Source: Sandaracinaceae bacterium | GTDB lineage: Bacteria; Myxococcota_A; Polyangia; Polyangiales; Houyiibacteriaceae | NCBI GenBank assembly: GCA_020633075.1 | Contig: JACKEI010000004.1 | Coordinates: 321,891 to 385,890 of the forward strand | Length of the DNA stretch: 64,000 nt | Direction of reading: 5' to 3' | Part shown: positions 17,801-25,050 of the stretch, one piece after another | Layout of the letters: every line of letters begins with the position of its first letter | Position numbering within the stretch: the first letter of the stretch is position 1 | Made by a program: the position numbers and the translations under genes | The notes under the pieces: model-generated | Told to the model about the DNA's origin: nothing | The model's input: only the letters and a program-made list of their open reading frames with translations | Databases searched by the model: none

Positions 17801-18891
17801 CGATTCCGGGCCAAAGCAGTGCAGGACAGTGGGACGCATTCGTGCGGAAGTATGATGCGGGGGGCACCGAGGTCTGGACACGGCAGTTTGGGACGGCGAG
17901 CGAAGACCGAGCCTATTCGGTAAGCGTGGGCCCCGACGGCAGTGTGGTGGTCGCGGGTTACACGTTTGGCACGATTCCGGGCCAAACCAGCGCAGGCCAG
18001 TGGGACGCGTTCGTGCGGAAGTACGATGCGGGGGGTACCGAGGTCTGGACGCGGCAGTTTGGGACGGCGAGCGAAGACCGAGCCTATTCGGTGAGCGTGG
18101 GTCCGGACGGCAGTGTGGTGGTCGCGGGCTACACGTATGGCACCCTTCCGGGACAAGCCGGTGCTGGCGGTCTGGACGCGTTTGTGCGGAAGTACGATGC
18201 GGGAGGTATGGAGGTCTGGACGCGCCAGTTTGGGTCTGCGAGCGCCGACCCGGCGTGGTCGGTAGGTGTGGGTCCGGACGGGGTTGTGGTGGTCGCGGGT
18301 GGCACGGACGGAACCCTTCCAGGTCAAACCGGCTCAGGGGGTCGGGACGCGTTTGTGCGGAAGTATGATGCGGGGGGTACAGAGGTCTGGACGCGCCAGT
18401 TTGGGACTGCGGACTATGACGAGGTTCGGTCGGCAAGGGTGGGCAGCGACGGCAAAGTGGTTGTTGCGGGTTTCACGCACGGGACGATTCCAGGACAAAC
18501 GGGCGCGGGCGGGTACGATGCGTTCGTGCGGACGTACGACGCGGGGGGGACGGAGGTCTGGACGCGCCAGTTCGGGTCTGCGAGCGGCGAGTACGCCTAT
18601 TCGGTAGGTGTGGGTAGCGACGGTCGCGTGTTGGTCGCGGGGTCCACCAACGGTACGTTGCCAGGACAAGCCAGCGCGGGCAGCTACGACGCGTTCGTGC
18701 GGGTGTACGATGCGGGGGGGGGGGAGGTCTGGACGCGCCAATTCGGCACTGCGAGCGGCGACTACGTTCAGTCGGCAAGCGTGGGCAGCGACGGCCGCGT
18801 GCTGGTCGCGGGCCATACCACGGGCATCTTTCCGGGACAGACCAGCGCAGGCGGCTTCGACGTATTCGTCATGAACCTGACTGCTCCCTGA
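14860..18891 (+). CDS. Giant Cys-rich / beta-propeller-repeat (SBBP-like) lipoprotein
   Basis: The product is 1343 residues. I chose the ATG at 14860 because GGAAGAG precedes it. The leader ends in the lipobox LAGVGC at about residues 42-47. Residues of about 50-945 hold roughly 20 Cys-rich modules of the Ephrin-receptor-like/GCC2-GCC3 or TNFR-like kind, each with a CxxC (for example DQVCTAC, DRTCTAC). Every few modules a YCAG motif followed by DPATACV marks a larger repeat unit. The last 397 residues are seven 57-residue repeats (EVWTRQFGTAS, GSDGxVVVAGYT, GTLPGQ, DAFVRKYDAGG) that match the SBBP beta-propeller repeat. It is a surface protein that could bind a ligand, prey or matrix. No enzyme motif was seen. 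Confidence 0.9.
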   Translation: MTDPRPTACPVRRRAVTSRTANPSRLVGWTPAFVVLLAALAGVGCGGGVPVEDCATGTYDHDDDAATACVAWTVCRAGEYVGAAGTEESDRECVACEAGEYATSVNAASCSPWTACAAGEYVSAAGTAGSDQVCTGCTSGTFAAGADAAACVAWTECVAGEYVSSAGSASVDQVCTACAEGTYTSGPNQTVCVALTGCAPGTVQTVAATMTAPAVCEACSPGQYCAGGEVAAAACDDGDGTWDHDGNPATACVARTACSAGTYVSAEGGATTDRSCTACGAGTYSVGSNAVSCTAYTGCVAGEYVSTAGTATSDQVCTACADGEYSDAADAASCSAWRTCTAGQYVTGAGSATADRTCGGCASGSYSDAENAASCTAYTTCVAGEYVLVAGTTVSDRACTACADGTYTSGPNQTTCVDVGACAPGTVETTPATMTAPPVCTDCSAGEYCAGGAAAAVACDDGDGTWDDDSDPATVCVARTTCAAGSYVATEGDATNDRTCTACATGSYSATENAASCSAWTTCVAGESVGTAGSATVDRVCSVCATGTYSTADNAPSCTAWATCVPGQYEETAGSASANRVCTGCASGSFSTGNNAASCTVWQSCAAGTYVSNTPSDTVDRVCMGCAAGTYTATANLSVCLAHGMCAAGTVQSAVGTNTTAPVCDACSPGEYCAGDTTPAAACGGSTWDHDSDPATACATRTDCAAGQSVMSDGNATTDRSCTACAGGTYSTATNAATCATWSECVAGTYVSTAGTATSDQACTACASGTYSTAPNQTTCQAHGSCAAGTEQSAPGTSTTAPVCDACSAGEYCAGGSTAAVACVGSTWDDDGDPATACATRTNCVAGQSVVSNGDATTDRTCAACTAGTYSAGTNATSCATWSDCVAGTYVSTAGSATSNRVCTACMNGTFSTTLNVTMCAPWQVCGAGYVEGEPGSATTDRTCVPEEWTRQFGTASAEHSEWISVGSDGSAVVAGYTSGTIPGQSSAGQWDAFVRKYDAGGTEVWTRQFGTASEDRAYSVSVGPDGSVVVAGYTFGTIPGQTSAGQWDAFVRKYDAGGTEVWTRQFGTASEDRAYSVSVGPDGSVVVAGYTYGTLPGQAGAGGLDAFVRKYDAGGMEVWTRQFGSASADPAWSVGVGPDGVVVVAGGTDGTLPGQTGSGGRDAFVRKYDAGGTEVWTRQFGTADYDEVRSARVGSDGKVVVAGFTHGTIPGQTGAGGYDAFVRTYDAGGTEVWTRQFGSASGEYAYSVGVGSDGRVLVAGSTNGTLPGQASAGSYDAFVRVYDAGGGEVWTRQFGTASGDYVQSASVGSDGRVLVAGHTTGIFPGQTSAGGFDVFVMNLTAP
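17701..18888 (+). repeat. Seven tandem 171-bp coding repeats
   Basis: Each unit encodes one 57-residue SBBP-like propeller blade and begins with the codons for EVWTRQFG. The units at about 17872-18042 and 18043-18213 are nearly identical at DNA level, which indicates recent duplication, while the outer units have diverged. Seven units match a seven-bladed propeller. Recombination between units could change blade number. Confidence 0.85.
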
Positions 18892-18985
18892 GGTGCTTCT
18901 CCGGCACCCCAGGTGCGACCGGGCGTCGTTGGGGCGTCACACAGCGCTTCGCCTTGGCGGTCGTGCCCCGGTCCACTTGGATGCC

Positions 18986-19001
18986 GTCCGGGATCCCGGA
19001 C
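18986..19001. promoter_or_regulatory. 16-bp perfect palindrome upstream of the LuxR-type gene
   Basis: GTCCGGGATCCCGGAC is fully self-complementary. Its centre is 98.5 bp upstream of the ATG at 19092 and about 100 bp after the stop of the giant lipoprotein. It could be an operator for the LuxR-type gene. As it lacks a loop and a U tract, a terminator is less likely. Confidence 0.4.
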
Positions 19002-19091
19002 AGTCAGCCTTCAGCCAGTCCGCTCCCCCGGACAACGCGAGCGGTTTTTGCGGCAAATTGCGCTGGCACGCCACGTGTACTGCATCCCCCC

Positions 19092-19592
19092 ATGCAAGCG
19101 GAGCACAACGGTTTCTGGGTCCTCAACGCACGCGGCGAGGTGGTCTTCTCAACGCACACGGAAGCGGCTGCGCAGCGCCCCCGGCGCTCATGGGTGGCCG
19201 CGGTCTACGACGCCCTCACCGACGCGCCGCACTGCTCTCTGCTGCTCCCCACCGATGGCGTCGAGCTTGAGGCTTGGCGGATGCTCAGTGCCACGGGCGC
19301 CGTCGACCCCGAGGGTCCGGCCATCGCCCTCTGCGTCCGCCCGGCAGCGTCCACAGCGTCGCCGGCGCCCGAGCCCGATATGGTGCTCGCCGACGCGTCC
19401 ATGACCCCACGTCAGACCGAGGTCAGCGAGTACGCGGCCAGCGGCGCGACCGTCGGCGAGATCGCCTCGCACCTGGGCATCAGCACCGAGACGGTGCGGT
19501 CGCACCTGAAGAACGTGTACCGCAACCTCGGCGTCGCGAACCGCGTGGAGCTCGCCCGCGCCATGGGGCAACTCCACCCGCTGTCCGCGTAG
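19092..19592 (+). CDS. Small LuxR-type transcriptional regulator
   Basis: The product is 166 residues. The N-terminal 95 residues (QAEHNGFWVLNARGEVVFST, then SLLLPTDGVELEAW) form a small domain that I cannot name; it is too short for an autoinducer-binding domain and lacks a receiver aspartate. The C terminus is a LuxR/GerE helix-turn-helix at about 102-160 (TPRQTEVSEYAASGATVGEI, then LGISTETVRSHLKNVYRNLG). The ATG at 19092 is favoured because coding character starts there; no clear ribosome-binding site was found. It follows the giant lipoprotein and converges with the active hydrolase (17 bp apart). A regulator of neighbouring surface genes is a reasonable inference. Confidence 0.85.
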   Translation: MQAEHNGFWVLNARGEVVFSTHTEAAAQRPRRSWVAAVYDALTDAPHCSLLLPTDGVELEAWRMLSATGAVDPEGPAIALCVRPAASTASPAPEPDMVLADASMTPRQTEVSEYAASGATVGEIASHLGISTETVRSHLKNVYRNLGVANRVELARAMGQLHPLSA

Positions 19593-19608
19593 GGACAGGG
19601 ACGGCGCG

Positions 19609-20406
19609 CTAGCCGTGCCTGCGCAGCGCCGGGCGCGCGGCACCGGCCTCCGACTCGAACATGCGCAGCGCCTCGCAGACGGCGCGTAGCGTGGCGTCCG
19701 CGTCCTCGTGGTGCACCAGGTGTCCCACGTTGGCCACCACGTCCAGCCGCGCGCGGGGCAGCCACTGAAGCGCCTGCATGGCCAGCGTGTGCGGCGTGTT
19801 CACGTCCAGGTCGCCGACGCGCATGTACACGGGGCAGCCCACGTCGCGCAGCCGCTCGGACCAGTCGGGGTCCTTTGCGATGGCCTCGAGCTCCCCGGCC
19901 ACGGTCTCCGCTGCGATGCCTTGCAGCTGCGCCAGGTACCTAGCCGGCACCTCGGGGCGCATGCTCGCGAAGTCACTCGTGAACAGGCCTTCCACAACGG
20001 ACGCCCACATGTCCGCGCCCCCGCGCAGCGCGCCAATGGCCCCCCACCACCCGTCGCGCAGCGTCTGCACCACCAGTGGCAGCGGCCCCAAGGCCACGAT
20101 GCCCCACGGGCTGAGCGCCCCTCGTTGAGTCCCGCGGAACGCGCGGTAGCTGCCCCCGCTGACACCCAGCAGGCTGTAGCCGGCGGGCGCCAGGGTGCTC
20201 AGCTGAGCCCCAAGCTCTCGCTCGATCCCGTCGAGGTCGTAGCGCCCCAGGCGCGCGGGCTCACGGCCGTACCCCGGCAGGTGCACCAGATGCACACGGC
20301 GGTTCTCCGCGAGCGCCTGCACCAGCCCCTCAAGGTCGCTGGGCTCCTGAGGGGTCCCATGCAGGACCACCACGTTGTTCCCCTGTCCATACGAGTCGAT
20401 GTGCAC
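19609..20406 (-). CDS. Alpha/beta hydrolase
   Basis: This 265-residue protein has an alpha/beta-hydrolase fold: oxyanion-side LHGTP (residues 15-19), nucleophile elbow GVSGG with Ser83, acid-loop VGDLDVNTP and a C-terminal NVGHLVHHED with the catalytic His. I chose the GTG start (VHIDSYG) because the paralogue at 1-581 begins at the same point with ATG and because GGAAGGGAG precedes it. No signal peptide is present, so it is cytoplasmic. The substrate is unknown; small esters, lactones or peptides are typical of the family. It is divergently transcribed from a LuxR-type gene across a 218-bp region that contains a strong palindrome, so the two may be co-regulated. Confidence 0.88.
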   Translation of the reverse strand: MHIDSYGQGNNVVVLHGTPQEPSDLEGLVQALAENRRVHLVHLPGYGREPARLGRYDLDGIERELGAQLSTLAPAGYSLLGVSGGSYRAFRGTQRGALSPWGIVALGPLPLVVQTLRDGWWGAIGALRGGADMWASVVEGLFTSDFASMRPEVPARYLAQLQGIAAETVAGELEAIAKDPDWSERLRDVGCPVYMRVGDLDVNTPHTLAMQALQWLPRARLDVVANVGHLVHHEDADATLRAVCEALRMFESEAGAARPALRRHG

Positions 20407-20489
20407 GCCCGCTCCCTTCCGCGCGCCTCCGTCGGTCCGCCTCGCGACCCCCGCGCCGTCAAGATCCCTACCCAATCTTCGCCGCGTCG

Positions 20490-20513
20490 CCCATCCCCCA
20501 AGTGGGGGATGGG
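20490..20513. promoter_or_regulatory. Strong palindrome between divergent hydrolase and LuxR genes
   Basis: CCCATCCCCCA and TGGGGGATGGG arms of 11 bp flank an AG centre. The centre lies 95.5 bp from the hydrolase GTG and 123.5 bp from the ATG of the LuxR-type gene. It is the best-conserved member of the C-rich/G-rich palindrome family. A LuxR-type protein usually binds a two-fold symmetric site, so autoregulation by the adjacent regulator is plausible. Confidence 0.5.
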
Positions 20514-20624
20514 TTCGTGCCTCCGCGTCACGCACAACCGATGGAATGAAAGGCACCACCATGGAGGCGCGGGGGCACGCGCGTCGCGAGCAGCTGCTCC
20601 ACGCTGCGCCGCCACGGGGCTCGC

Positions 20625-20993
20625 ATGCCTAGCGTCTACGACCCTCGCTCCGGGCGCTGGTGGACGCATGACGGAGTCGCGCCGGCGGAGGCCGCACCGT
20701 CGGCGACGCGCGCCACCATCGTCCCGTTGCGTGGCGAGAGCGGCGAGCTCTGGCTCGTGCTTCCCCAGAAGCGCAGCGGCGCGAGCCCCTTCGATGGCCT
20801 CAGCCCGCGGCAGCGGCAGGTGGCTGAGCTCGCGGCTCTGGGGTCGTCCGCGAAGGACATCGCGGTGGCGCTCGACGTGGGCTACGAGACTGTCCGCACG
20901 CACCTCAAGAACATCTACCGTATGCTGGGCGTGGGCTCGCGCACCGAGCTCGCCCGGGTCGCGCGCGGCGACCTCATGCTGCACGAGCCATAG
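20625..20993 (+). CDS. Small LuxR-type transcriptional regulator
   Basis: The product is 122 residues. A short N-terminal region (YDPRSGRWWTHDG, then ATIVPLRGESGELWLVLPQK) precedes a LuxR/GerE helix-turn-helix at about 58-115 (LSPRQRQVAELAALGSSAKD, then LDVGYETVRTHLKNIYRMLG). It is related to the regulator at 19092 but smaller. It is divergent from the active alpha/beta hydrolase and shares its promoter region and palindrome. No receiver, PAS or acyl-homoserine-lactone domain is visible, so the signal, if any, must come from the short N terminus or from a partner protein. Confidence 0.82.
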   Translation: MPSVYDPRSGRWWTHDGVAPAEAAPSATRATIVPLRGESGELWLVLPQKRSGASPFDGLSPRQRQVAELAALGSSAKDIAVALDVGYETVRTHLKNIYRMLGVGSRTELARVARGDLMLHEP

Positions 20994-21702
20994 GGCGTGT
21001 CCTGGGTTGCCTCTGCTTCGTCGCGCGCCGGGTGGGGCTCTCTGTCCCCGGGTCTGACCTGCGGCACTCGACCCTCAGCGCGGCTCGAATGTTGTTGAGA
21101 TGCTTCCGCTGCACCGTCGTGTCGCCCTTCAAGATCACTCGTTCGGGGGATACCGCCGCGCATCCGAGTGGGCTGCAATGCAATGAGCGGGCGCCACGGG
21201 ATGCATTCATGACGCGACGTCCCTGCGGTTTCATCGGACTCATCCTCGTGGTGCCAATAACTCGAGTAACGGAAGAAAAATGCGCACATATAGAGACATT
21301 GGAACATTGTTCGACTCTCCGAAAGTCCGAATTGTTGTCTGCATACTCGTACTTTCATCCGTTTTTCACAATGTAGCGGTGGCCCAAGAAGATGACTCGC
21401 CGGGATCTGCCATTGAAGACACGTCGGGCGCCGACGCGGAAGCACGTGCGCACTACATGGCCGGGCAGCTTGCGTTCGATCAAGGTCGGTTCGACAATGC
21501 ACTCGACGCCTTTCAACGAGCCTATAGTCTCTCACAACGACCTGAACTGCTGTACAACATTGGGAGCGCGGCTGACCGACTGAGACAAGACGCAGTTGCC
21601 CTTGATGCGTTCGAACGTTACCTCGAACTGGTGCCCCACAGCCAGCACGCGAACAGTGTAAGGGCTCGGATCGGACTGCTCCGACGCGCGGTCGAAGACT
21701 CA

Positions 21703-21710
21703 CGCGCTGA
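21703..21710. repeat. Target-site duplication, left copy
   Basis: CGCGCTGA here is identical to 23197-23204 on the far side of the insertion sequence. One copy belongs to the original TPR gene (codons for Arg-Ala-Glu). Confidence 0.88.
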
Positions 21711-23196
21711 GGGTGCAGCTCACCTGCTGATCACGCGGCATAGCGGGCAGCCTGCATGAAGCTGAAGGCGCGATGGAAGCGGTCGGACTGGAGCAGCGAG
21801 CGCAGGTAGAGGACGCCGGCCGCCCCGATGCGCGACCAGGTGGCGCCGGATATCTTGAGGCGCTGCGTGACCAGCGTCTTGCACGCGGCCTCGACCGGGC
21901 CGCTTCCGATGGCGGCGTTCGCGGCGACGGCTTGGGGGTACTTCATCCAGGGGCGCTGGTTGTAGATGTACTCGGCGTGCTTCTCGACCTCGCGCTTCGC
22001 CCAAGGGCTGACCGGATCGAGTTCGCGCTTCATCTCGTCGCGGAGCCAGCGCCAGAGCCTGAACGGCGTGCCCTCCTTGTGCTTGAGCTTATGACACCAA
22101 CTCGCCCGTTCGGTGGCGCGCCGCGCATCGTCGTCGGGGAACAGCAGCCGCAGCGCGGCGGCCAAGTGCTCGGCGACGTGGAAGAAGTCCGTGAGGTGTC
22201 GAGCCTTGGGGAACCTCTCCAGCAAGTGCGTTCGGAGGTCGGGGGCACCGTCGATGACGACCTCTATCTCGAGGTCAGGCCGTTGTGCCACCAGCGCGCC
22301 GACCTCGCGTTCGATGCGCGCCATGATGGTCTGCTTGCCGGCCTCGGGCATCTCCGCGATGCGGGTGGCGTTGATGCCCGCGCCTCGGCGCAGCGGCTCG
22401 CCGTCGGCGTCGAGCAACGTGAGCACGCCAACGGTGGCCTGCTTCCAGCCCTCCTCGCGGAGGTGGAGGCTGAGCGCGTCCACGCTGATGACCAACGTCG
22501 ACGCCTCGCTCGGAACGTCTGGCGCAGCGAGCTCCGCGTCGAAGAACGCCTGCTCCTGAACGTGCATGTGCGTGGCCTCTTCGGTGACGAAGCGCTTGAT
22601 GCGCGACGGCGAGACCGCATGTCCCGTCAGAGCCGTCAGTAGCTTCGCCGATTCGTCTCCGGGCACATCCGCGTACGTGCGCAGCATCGCCTCGCCAAGG
22701 TCGGGCATCGTGTTCCGCGCCATCACTCCGCGGCGCTCGTCGAACAGACATCGCGTGGGGCCATTGCGCACAGAGCGATGCCGCTTGCGGCGCACACGAA
22801 TCGTCCCGCGCAGCGAGTGATAGTCGGCCGGATCCTCGGTCACGCGTTTCCAGACCGCACCCTCAGCATCGGTAAACTCGTCAGGGTCCTCGTCGGCCTC
22901 CTCGCCCTCCACGGACTCCACGATCGCCTTGCCGACCTCGTCCACCGCAGCCCACACAGCCTCATAGGCAGCCTTCGAGGAAGCCGGATCCCGCGCGTCA
23001 TGCAGTTTCTTCTTCGCCAGGCGATAGGCGCTCCGCGCAGCTTCCATGACGCGTGCTTCGTTGGCATCCTGCGCAGGGAGCGGACGAGCTACCCCACCCA
23101 GCTTGGGCCTGACGGCCTTCCTCTTGGTCATGCTCCTCGCTATCACGCAGCGACGGAGATTAACAGCCCCTCGTGCTCAGCCAGTGATCTGCACCC
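21711..23196. mobile_element. ISKra4-like insertion sequence, complete
   Basis: This is a 1486-bp element with 20-bp terminal inverted repeats matching at 17 of 20 positions (21711-21730 and 23177-23196; both ends start GGGTGCAG). It is flanked by a perfect 8-bp duplication CGCGCTGA at 21703-21710 and 23197-23204. It holds one transposase gene on the minus strand. Intact ends and an undecayed transposase suggest a recent insertion. The family call comes from the transposase sequence and was not checked against a database. Confidence 0.9.
21731..23131 (-). CDS. ISKra4-family-like DDE transposase
   Basis: The product is 466 residues. I use the ATG at 23131, which follows GAGGAGC; a GTG five codons earlier is possible. 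An N-terminal helical region of about 130 residues is followed by an RNase-H-like core: VISVDALSLHL around residue 215 (first Asp), VIDGAPDLRTHLLERF around 300 (second Asp) and AAIGSGPVEAACKTLVTQRL near 420 (catalytic Glu). That spacing and the GSGPVE-AC signature fit ISKra4-type enzymes. It catalyses cut-and-paste or replicative movement of its element. The gene is intact and ends just inside the left inverted repeat. Confidence 0.88.
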   Translation of the reverse strand: MTKRKAVRPKLGGVARPLPAQDANEARVMEAARSAYRLAKKKLHDARDPASSKAAYEAVWAAVDEVGKAIVESVEGEEADEDPDEFTDAEGAVWKRVTEDPADYHSLRGTIRVRRKRHRSVRNGPTRCLFDERRGVMARNTMPDLGEAMLRTYADVPGDESAKLLTALTGHAVSPSRIKRFVTEEATHMHVQEQAFFDAELAAPDVPSEASTLVISVDALSLHLREEGWKQATVGVLTLLDADGEPLRRGAGINATRIAEMPEAGKQTIMARIEREVGALVAQRPDLEIEVVIDGAPDLRTHLLERFPKARHLTDFFHVAEHLAAALRLLFPDDDARRATERASWCHKLKHKEGTPFRLWRWLRDEMKRELDPVSPWAKREVEKHAEYIYNQRPWMKYPQAVAANAAIGSGPVEAACKTLVTQRLKISGATWSRIGAAGVLYLRSLLQSDRFHRAFSFMQAARYAA

Positions 23197-23204
23197 CGCG
23201 CTGA
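23197..23204. repeat. Target-site duplication, right copy
   Basis: CGCGCTGA here is identical to 21703-21710. It directly abuts the right inverted repeat of the insertion sequence (23177-23196). Confidence 0.88.
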
Positions 23205-23679
23205 GGCGGAGACAGGACACGCTGAGGACAGGACCAGTACGGACGAGACCGAACGCGACGGGGTGGGCTACGCCCCAGAGTCCGGCTCTAGTCTGCCGGG
23301 CGCACGGCTGACCGATACGACGCTCCACCAACAAGGTTCGCCGCAGCCGGTTCCGAGCCTAGTAGGTCCACTGGTCTTGCTGGGGGTTAGCGTCGCGGCT
23401 GCGGTGGGCGGTGGGGTTGGCGCCGCCTTTTCGTTGTCCTGTGACGATTCTTCGTGTTTTCGCGAGCCTGGCTTTGTGGCGCTGTCGGTGATCGGTGGCA
23501 TCCTCGTCCTTCCCGCCGCAATCTGGACTGTCGTACGCGCGGTGAAGCGACGTCGGGTGGTGCGGGCGAACGAACAACTGCTCACCTGGCGTCCTAGTCT
23601 TGGTCTCGGTCGCGGCCGCGCGCACCTCTCCATGAGCCTCCACTTTTGAGCCCTCCGCGTGGCGCCGCGACCTGCGCGT

Positions 23680-24168
23680 CTACTCCCCACCGCGCGGGTG
23701 GCACGAGAAGCAGGCAAACCCAGTGCGCGTCGCCTCGTCGTAGTCCTCTGCGCCGAGGATGTCGCGCATCTCCGGCACGAGGTGGTTGTGCATGAAGCGC
23801 ACCATATCGGGGAACTCCTGCACCATGGCGCGCTGCTCGGGCGTGCCCGTGGGGTACAGCGCGTACAGGCTGGGGTTGGGCATGGCCCACGCGCGCTCGG
23901 CGCCGTCCTCGCCGTGGCAGGTGGTGCAGCCCACGCTCGCGTAGCGCTCGGCGTCGAAGCCCTGGAACAAGCGGCGTGCGGCGGGCAGCACCTCGGTGGA
24001 CATCACGGCCATGCGCGCGTCGTGGTCCAGCTCGGACCAGCGGCGCGCCTGCGCCTCGACCTGGGCACCCTCGCCACCGTCTCGCGGCGGCGCACAGCCG
24101 AGCGCGCCGCCGCTGATGAGAACAAGCACCGAGGTCCAGCTGCCGAGTCGTGTCGTGAGCGCGCTCAT
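23680..24168 (-). CDS. Dihaem cytochrome c lipoprotein
   Basis: The product is 162 residues. The leader ends in SGGALGC (lipid-modified Cys25). There are two haem c attachment motifs, CTTCH at 81-85 and CFSCH at 153-157, with candidate Met ligands in VPEMRDILG and PNPSLY-containing segments between them. It is a periplasmic or outer-membrane-facing electron carrier. The two haems about 70 residues apart and the short length differ from the common class I monohaem type, and I do not recognise a named subfamily. No oxidase or dehydrogenase gene adjoins it; the nearest neighbour in the same direction is the Kazal lipoprotein, 112 bp upstream. The ATG at 24168 gives a proper signal peptide. Confidence 0.85.
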   Translation of the reverse strand: MSALTTRLGSWTSVLVLISGGALGCAPPRDGGEGAQVEAQARRWSELDHDARMAVMSTEVLPAARRLFQGFDAERYASVGCTTCHGEDGAERAWAMPNPSLYALYPTGTPEQRAMVQEFPDMVRFMHNHLVPEMRDILGAEDYDEATRTGFACFSCHPRGGE

Positions 24169-24280
24169 GGCGGCAGGGTACCTCAGCTCCGCGCCGCGTC
24201 GCCCCCGGGGTTGCGCGCTGCACTCGCGGCCACACACCCGGCGTGAGCTCGCCAGGCGCGCGACCGCGTCGCGCCCCCCA

Positions 24281-25006
24281 TCAGCGCGTGCGACAGGGGC
24301 GCGTGGTCTCCACCGACACGCCGGCCTGGTTGGCCATGCACGCGTTGGTGTAGGTCGTCCCGTCGCAGCCGCACACGCGACGTGCGCGGGTCTCACACTC
24401 GGTGGGCCGCTCCGCGCAGGTGCCCGGCGCGTCCGACCGACCGCAGGTCGCGGCCGCCGGGAAGTTGCAGAACAGCCCCTCGGCGCAGGGCAGCGCGCCG
24501 CGCGTGCCGCAGGTCTCGCCCACGCTCGCCACGGTGGGCGGGCAGGCTCCCTCGCGACCCACGGCCACGCCCTCGCGAGCGGCCTCGCAGGCGTTGGCGT
24601 AGGTCTCGTCGTCGCAGCCGCACACGGGCGCGTCGTCCTCGTCGCACTCGCTCGGGATGGCCCGGCACACGCCGGTCTGGTCCGCCGCGCCACAGGTCGC
24701 TTCGAGCGAGAAGTTGCAGTACTCCCCGGCACGGCACTGCGCGCCGGTCAGGCCACCACAGGGACGGTCGGCGGGACACTCGCGAATCTGCCACTCACAG
24801 GCAGTGGCGCTCGCGCGGACGCACTCGCCGGTGGGGCCACCCTGTGACCGACCGTCCGAGCACAAGTGCATCGGCGCACCGGGGGCCGGGCCGCAGTCCT
24901 CGGGGGCGCACGGGACGCTCATGGGGTCTGTGACCGGCGGCGGGGAGCCACCACAAGAAGCCACACACGAAATCAGGAACAACGAGAGCAGCAGATTGGG
25001 TTTCAT
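24281..25006 (-). CDS. Kazal-domain lipoprotein (putative protease inhibitor)
   Basis: The product is 241 residues. The leader is MKPNLLLSLFLISCVASCGG, with a lipobox cysteine near residue 18. After a Cys-rich linker there are two Kazal-like modules: CGCDDETYANACEAAREGV (about 125-145) and CGCDGTTYTNACMANQAGV (about 210-230). Each is preceded by an ETCG-CNF-ATCG segment common in myxobacterial Kazal proteins. Kazal domains block serine proteases through an exposed loop. On a predator this could protect surface proteins from its own or prey proteases; that is inference. The ATG at 25006 begins a clear leader. The upstream microsatellite (25051-25211) would be translated as Pro-Thr repeats only if a much earlier start were used. 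Confidence 0.85.
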   Translation of the reverse strand: MKPNLLLSLFLISCVASCGGSPPPVTDPMSVPCAPEDCGPAPGAPMHLCSDGRSQGGPTGECVRASATACEWQIRECPADRPCGGLTGAQCRAGEYCNFSLEATCGAADQTGVCRAIPSECDEDDAPVCGCDDETYANACEAAREGVAVGREGACPPTVASVGETCGTRGALPCAEGLFCNFPAAATCGRSDAPGTCAERPTECETRARRVCGCDGTTYTNACMANQAGVSVETTRPCRTR

Positions 25007-25050
25007 GGGCGGGATAGTCTGCTCATTCGCGGGCGGCGTCGAGAGGGGAG

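Larger units (their letters stand above)
21280..23649 (+). pseudogene. TPR/membrane protein gene split by an insertion sequence
   Basis: The 5' part (21280-21710) encodes a signal-like hydrophobic stretch and a TPR region (ARAHYMAGQLAFDQGRFDNA, then YNIGSAADRLRQDAVALDAF). The 3' part (23205-23649) encodes two membrane segments (LVLLGVSVAAAVGGGVGAAF and VALSVIGGILVLPAAIW) and a basic tail ending MSLHF. Joining 21710 to 23205, which removes the element and one target duplication, keeps the frame (…EDSRAEAETGHAEDR…) and gives a 291-residue TPR-plus-two-helix protein like those that accompany PEGA operons. The 5' half is less GC-rich than its surroundings. As it stands, translation ends at 21759, inside the element, after 159 residues, and the gene is presumably inactive. 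Confidence 0.85.

Noticed and set aside
15634..18327. Open frame of about 900 codons on the minus strand, opposite the giant lipoprotein
   Set aside because: Its product is almost only Arg, Ala, His and Gly and mirrors the repeated codons of the plus-strand gene. It has no domain, leader or ribosome-binding site.
17701..18888. Regular repeats that might look like a CRISPR array
   Set aside because: The units are 171 bp, in frame and code for propeller blades; there are no short direct repeats with unique spacers and no cas gene.
19040..19092. TGGCACG followed by a TGCA as a sigma-54 promoter before the LuxR-type gene
   Set aside because: The distance between the GG and GC elements is too long for the strict sigma-54 spacing.
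19609..20406. LuxR plus hydrolase pairs as an acyl-homoserine-lactone quorum system
   Set aside because: The LuxR proteins lack an autoinducer-binding domain and no LuxI-type synthase is in the window.
20994..21279. Minus-strand frame with a basic, possibly transposase-like segment (about 20974-21243)
   Set aside because: It is short, without recognisable motif, and in the promoter side of the interrupted TPR gene; it may be a relic, but nothing supports a call.
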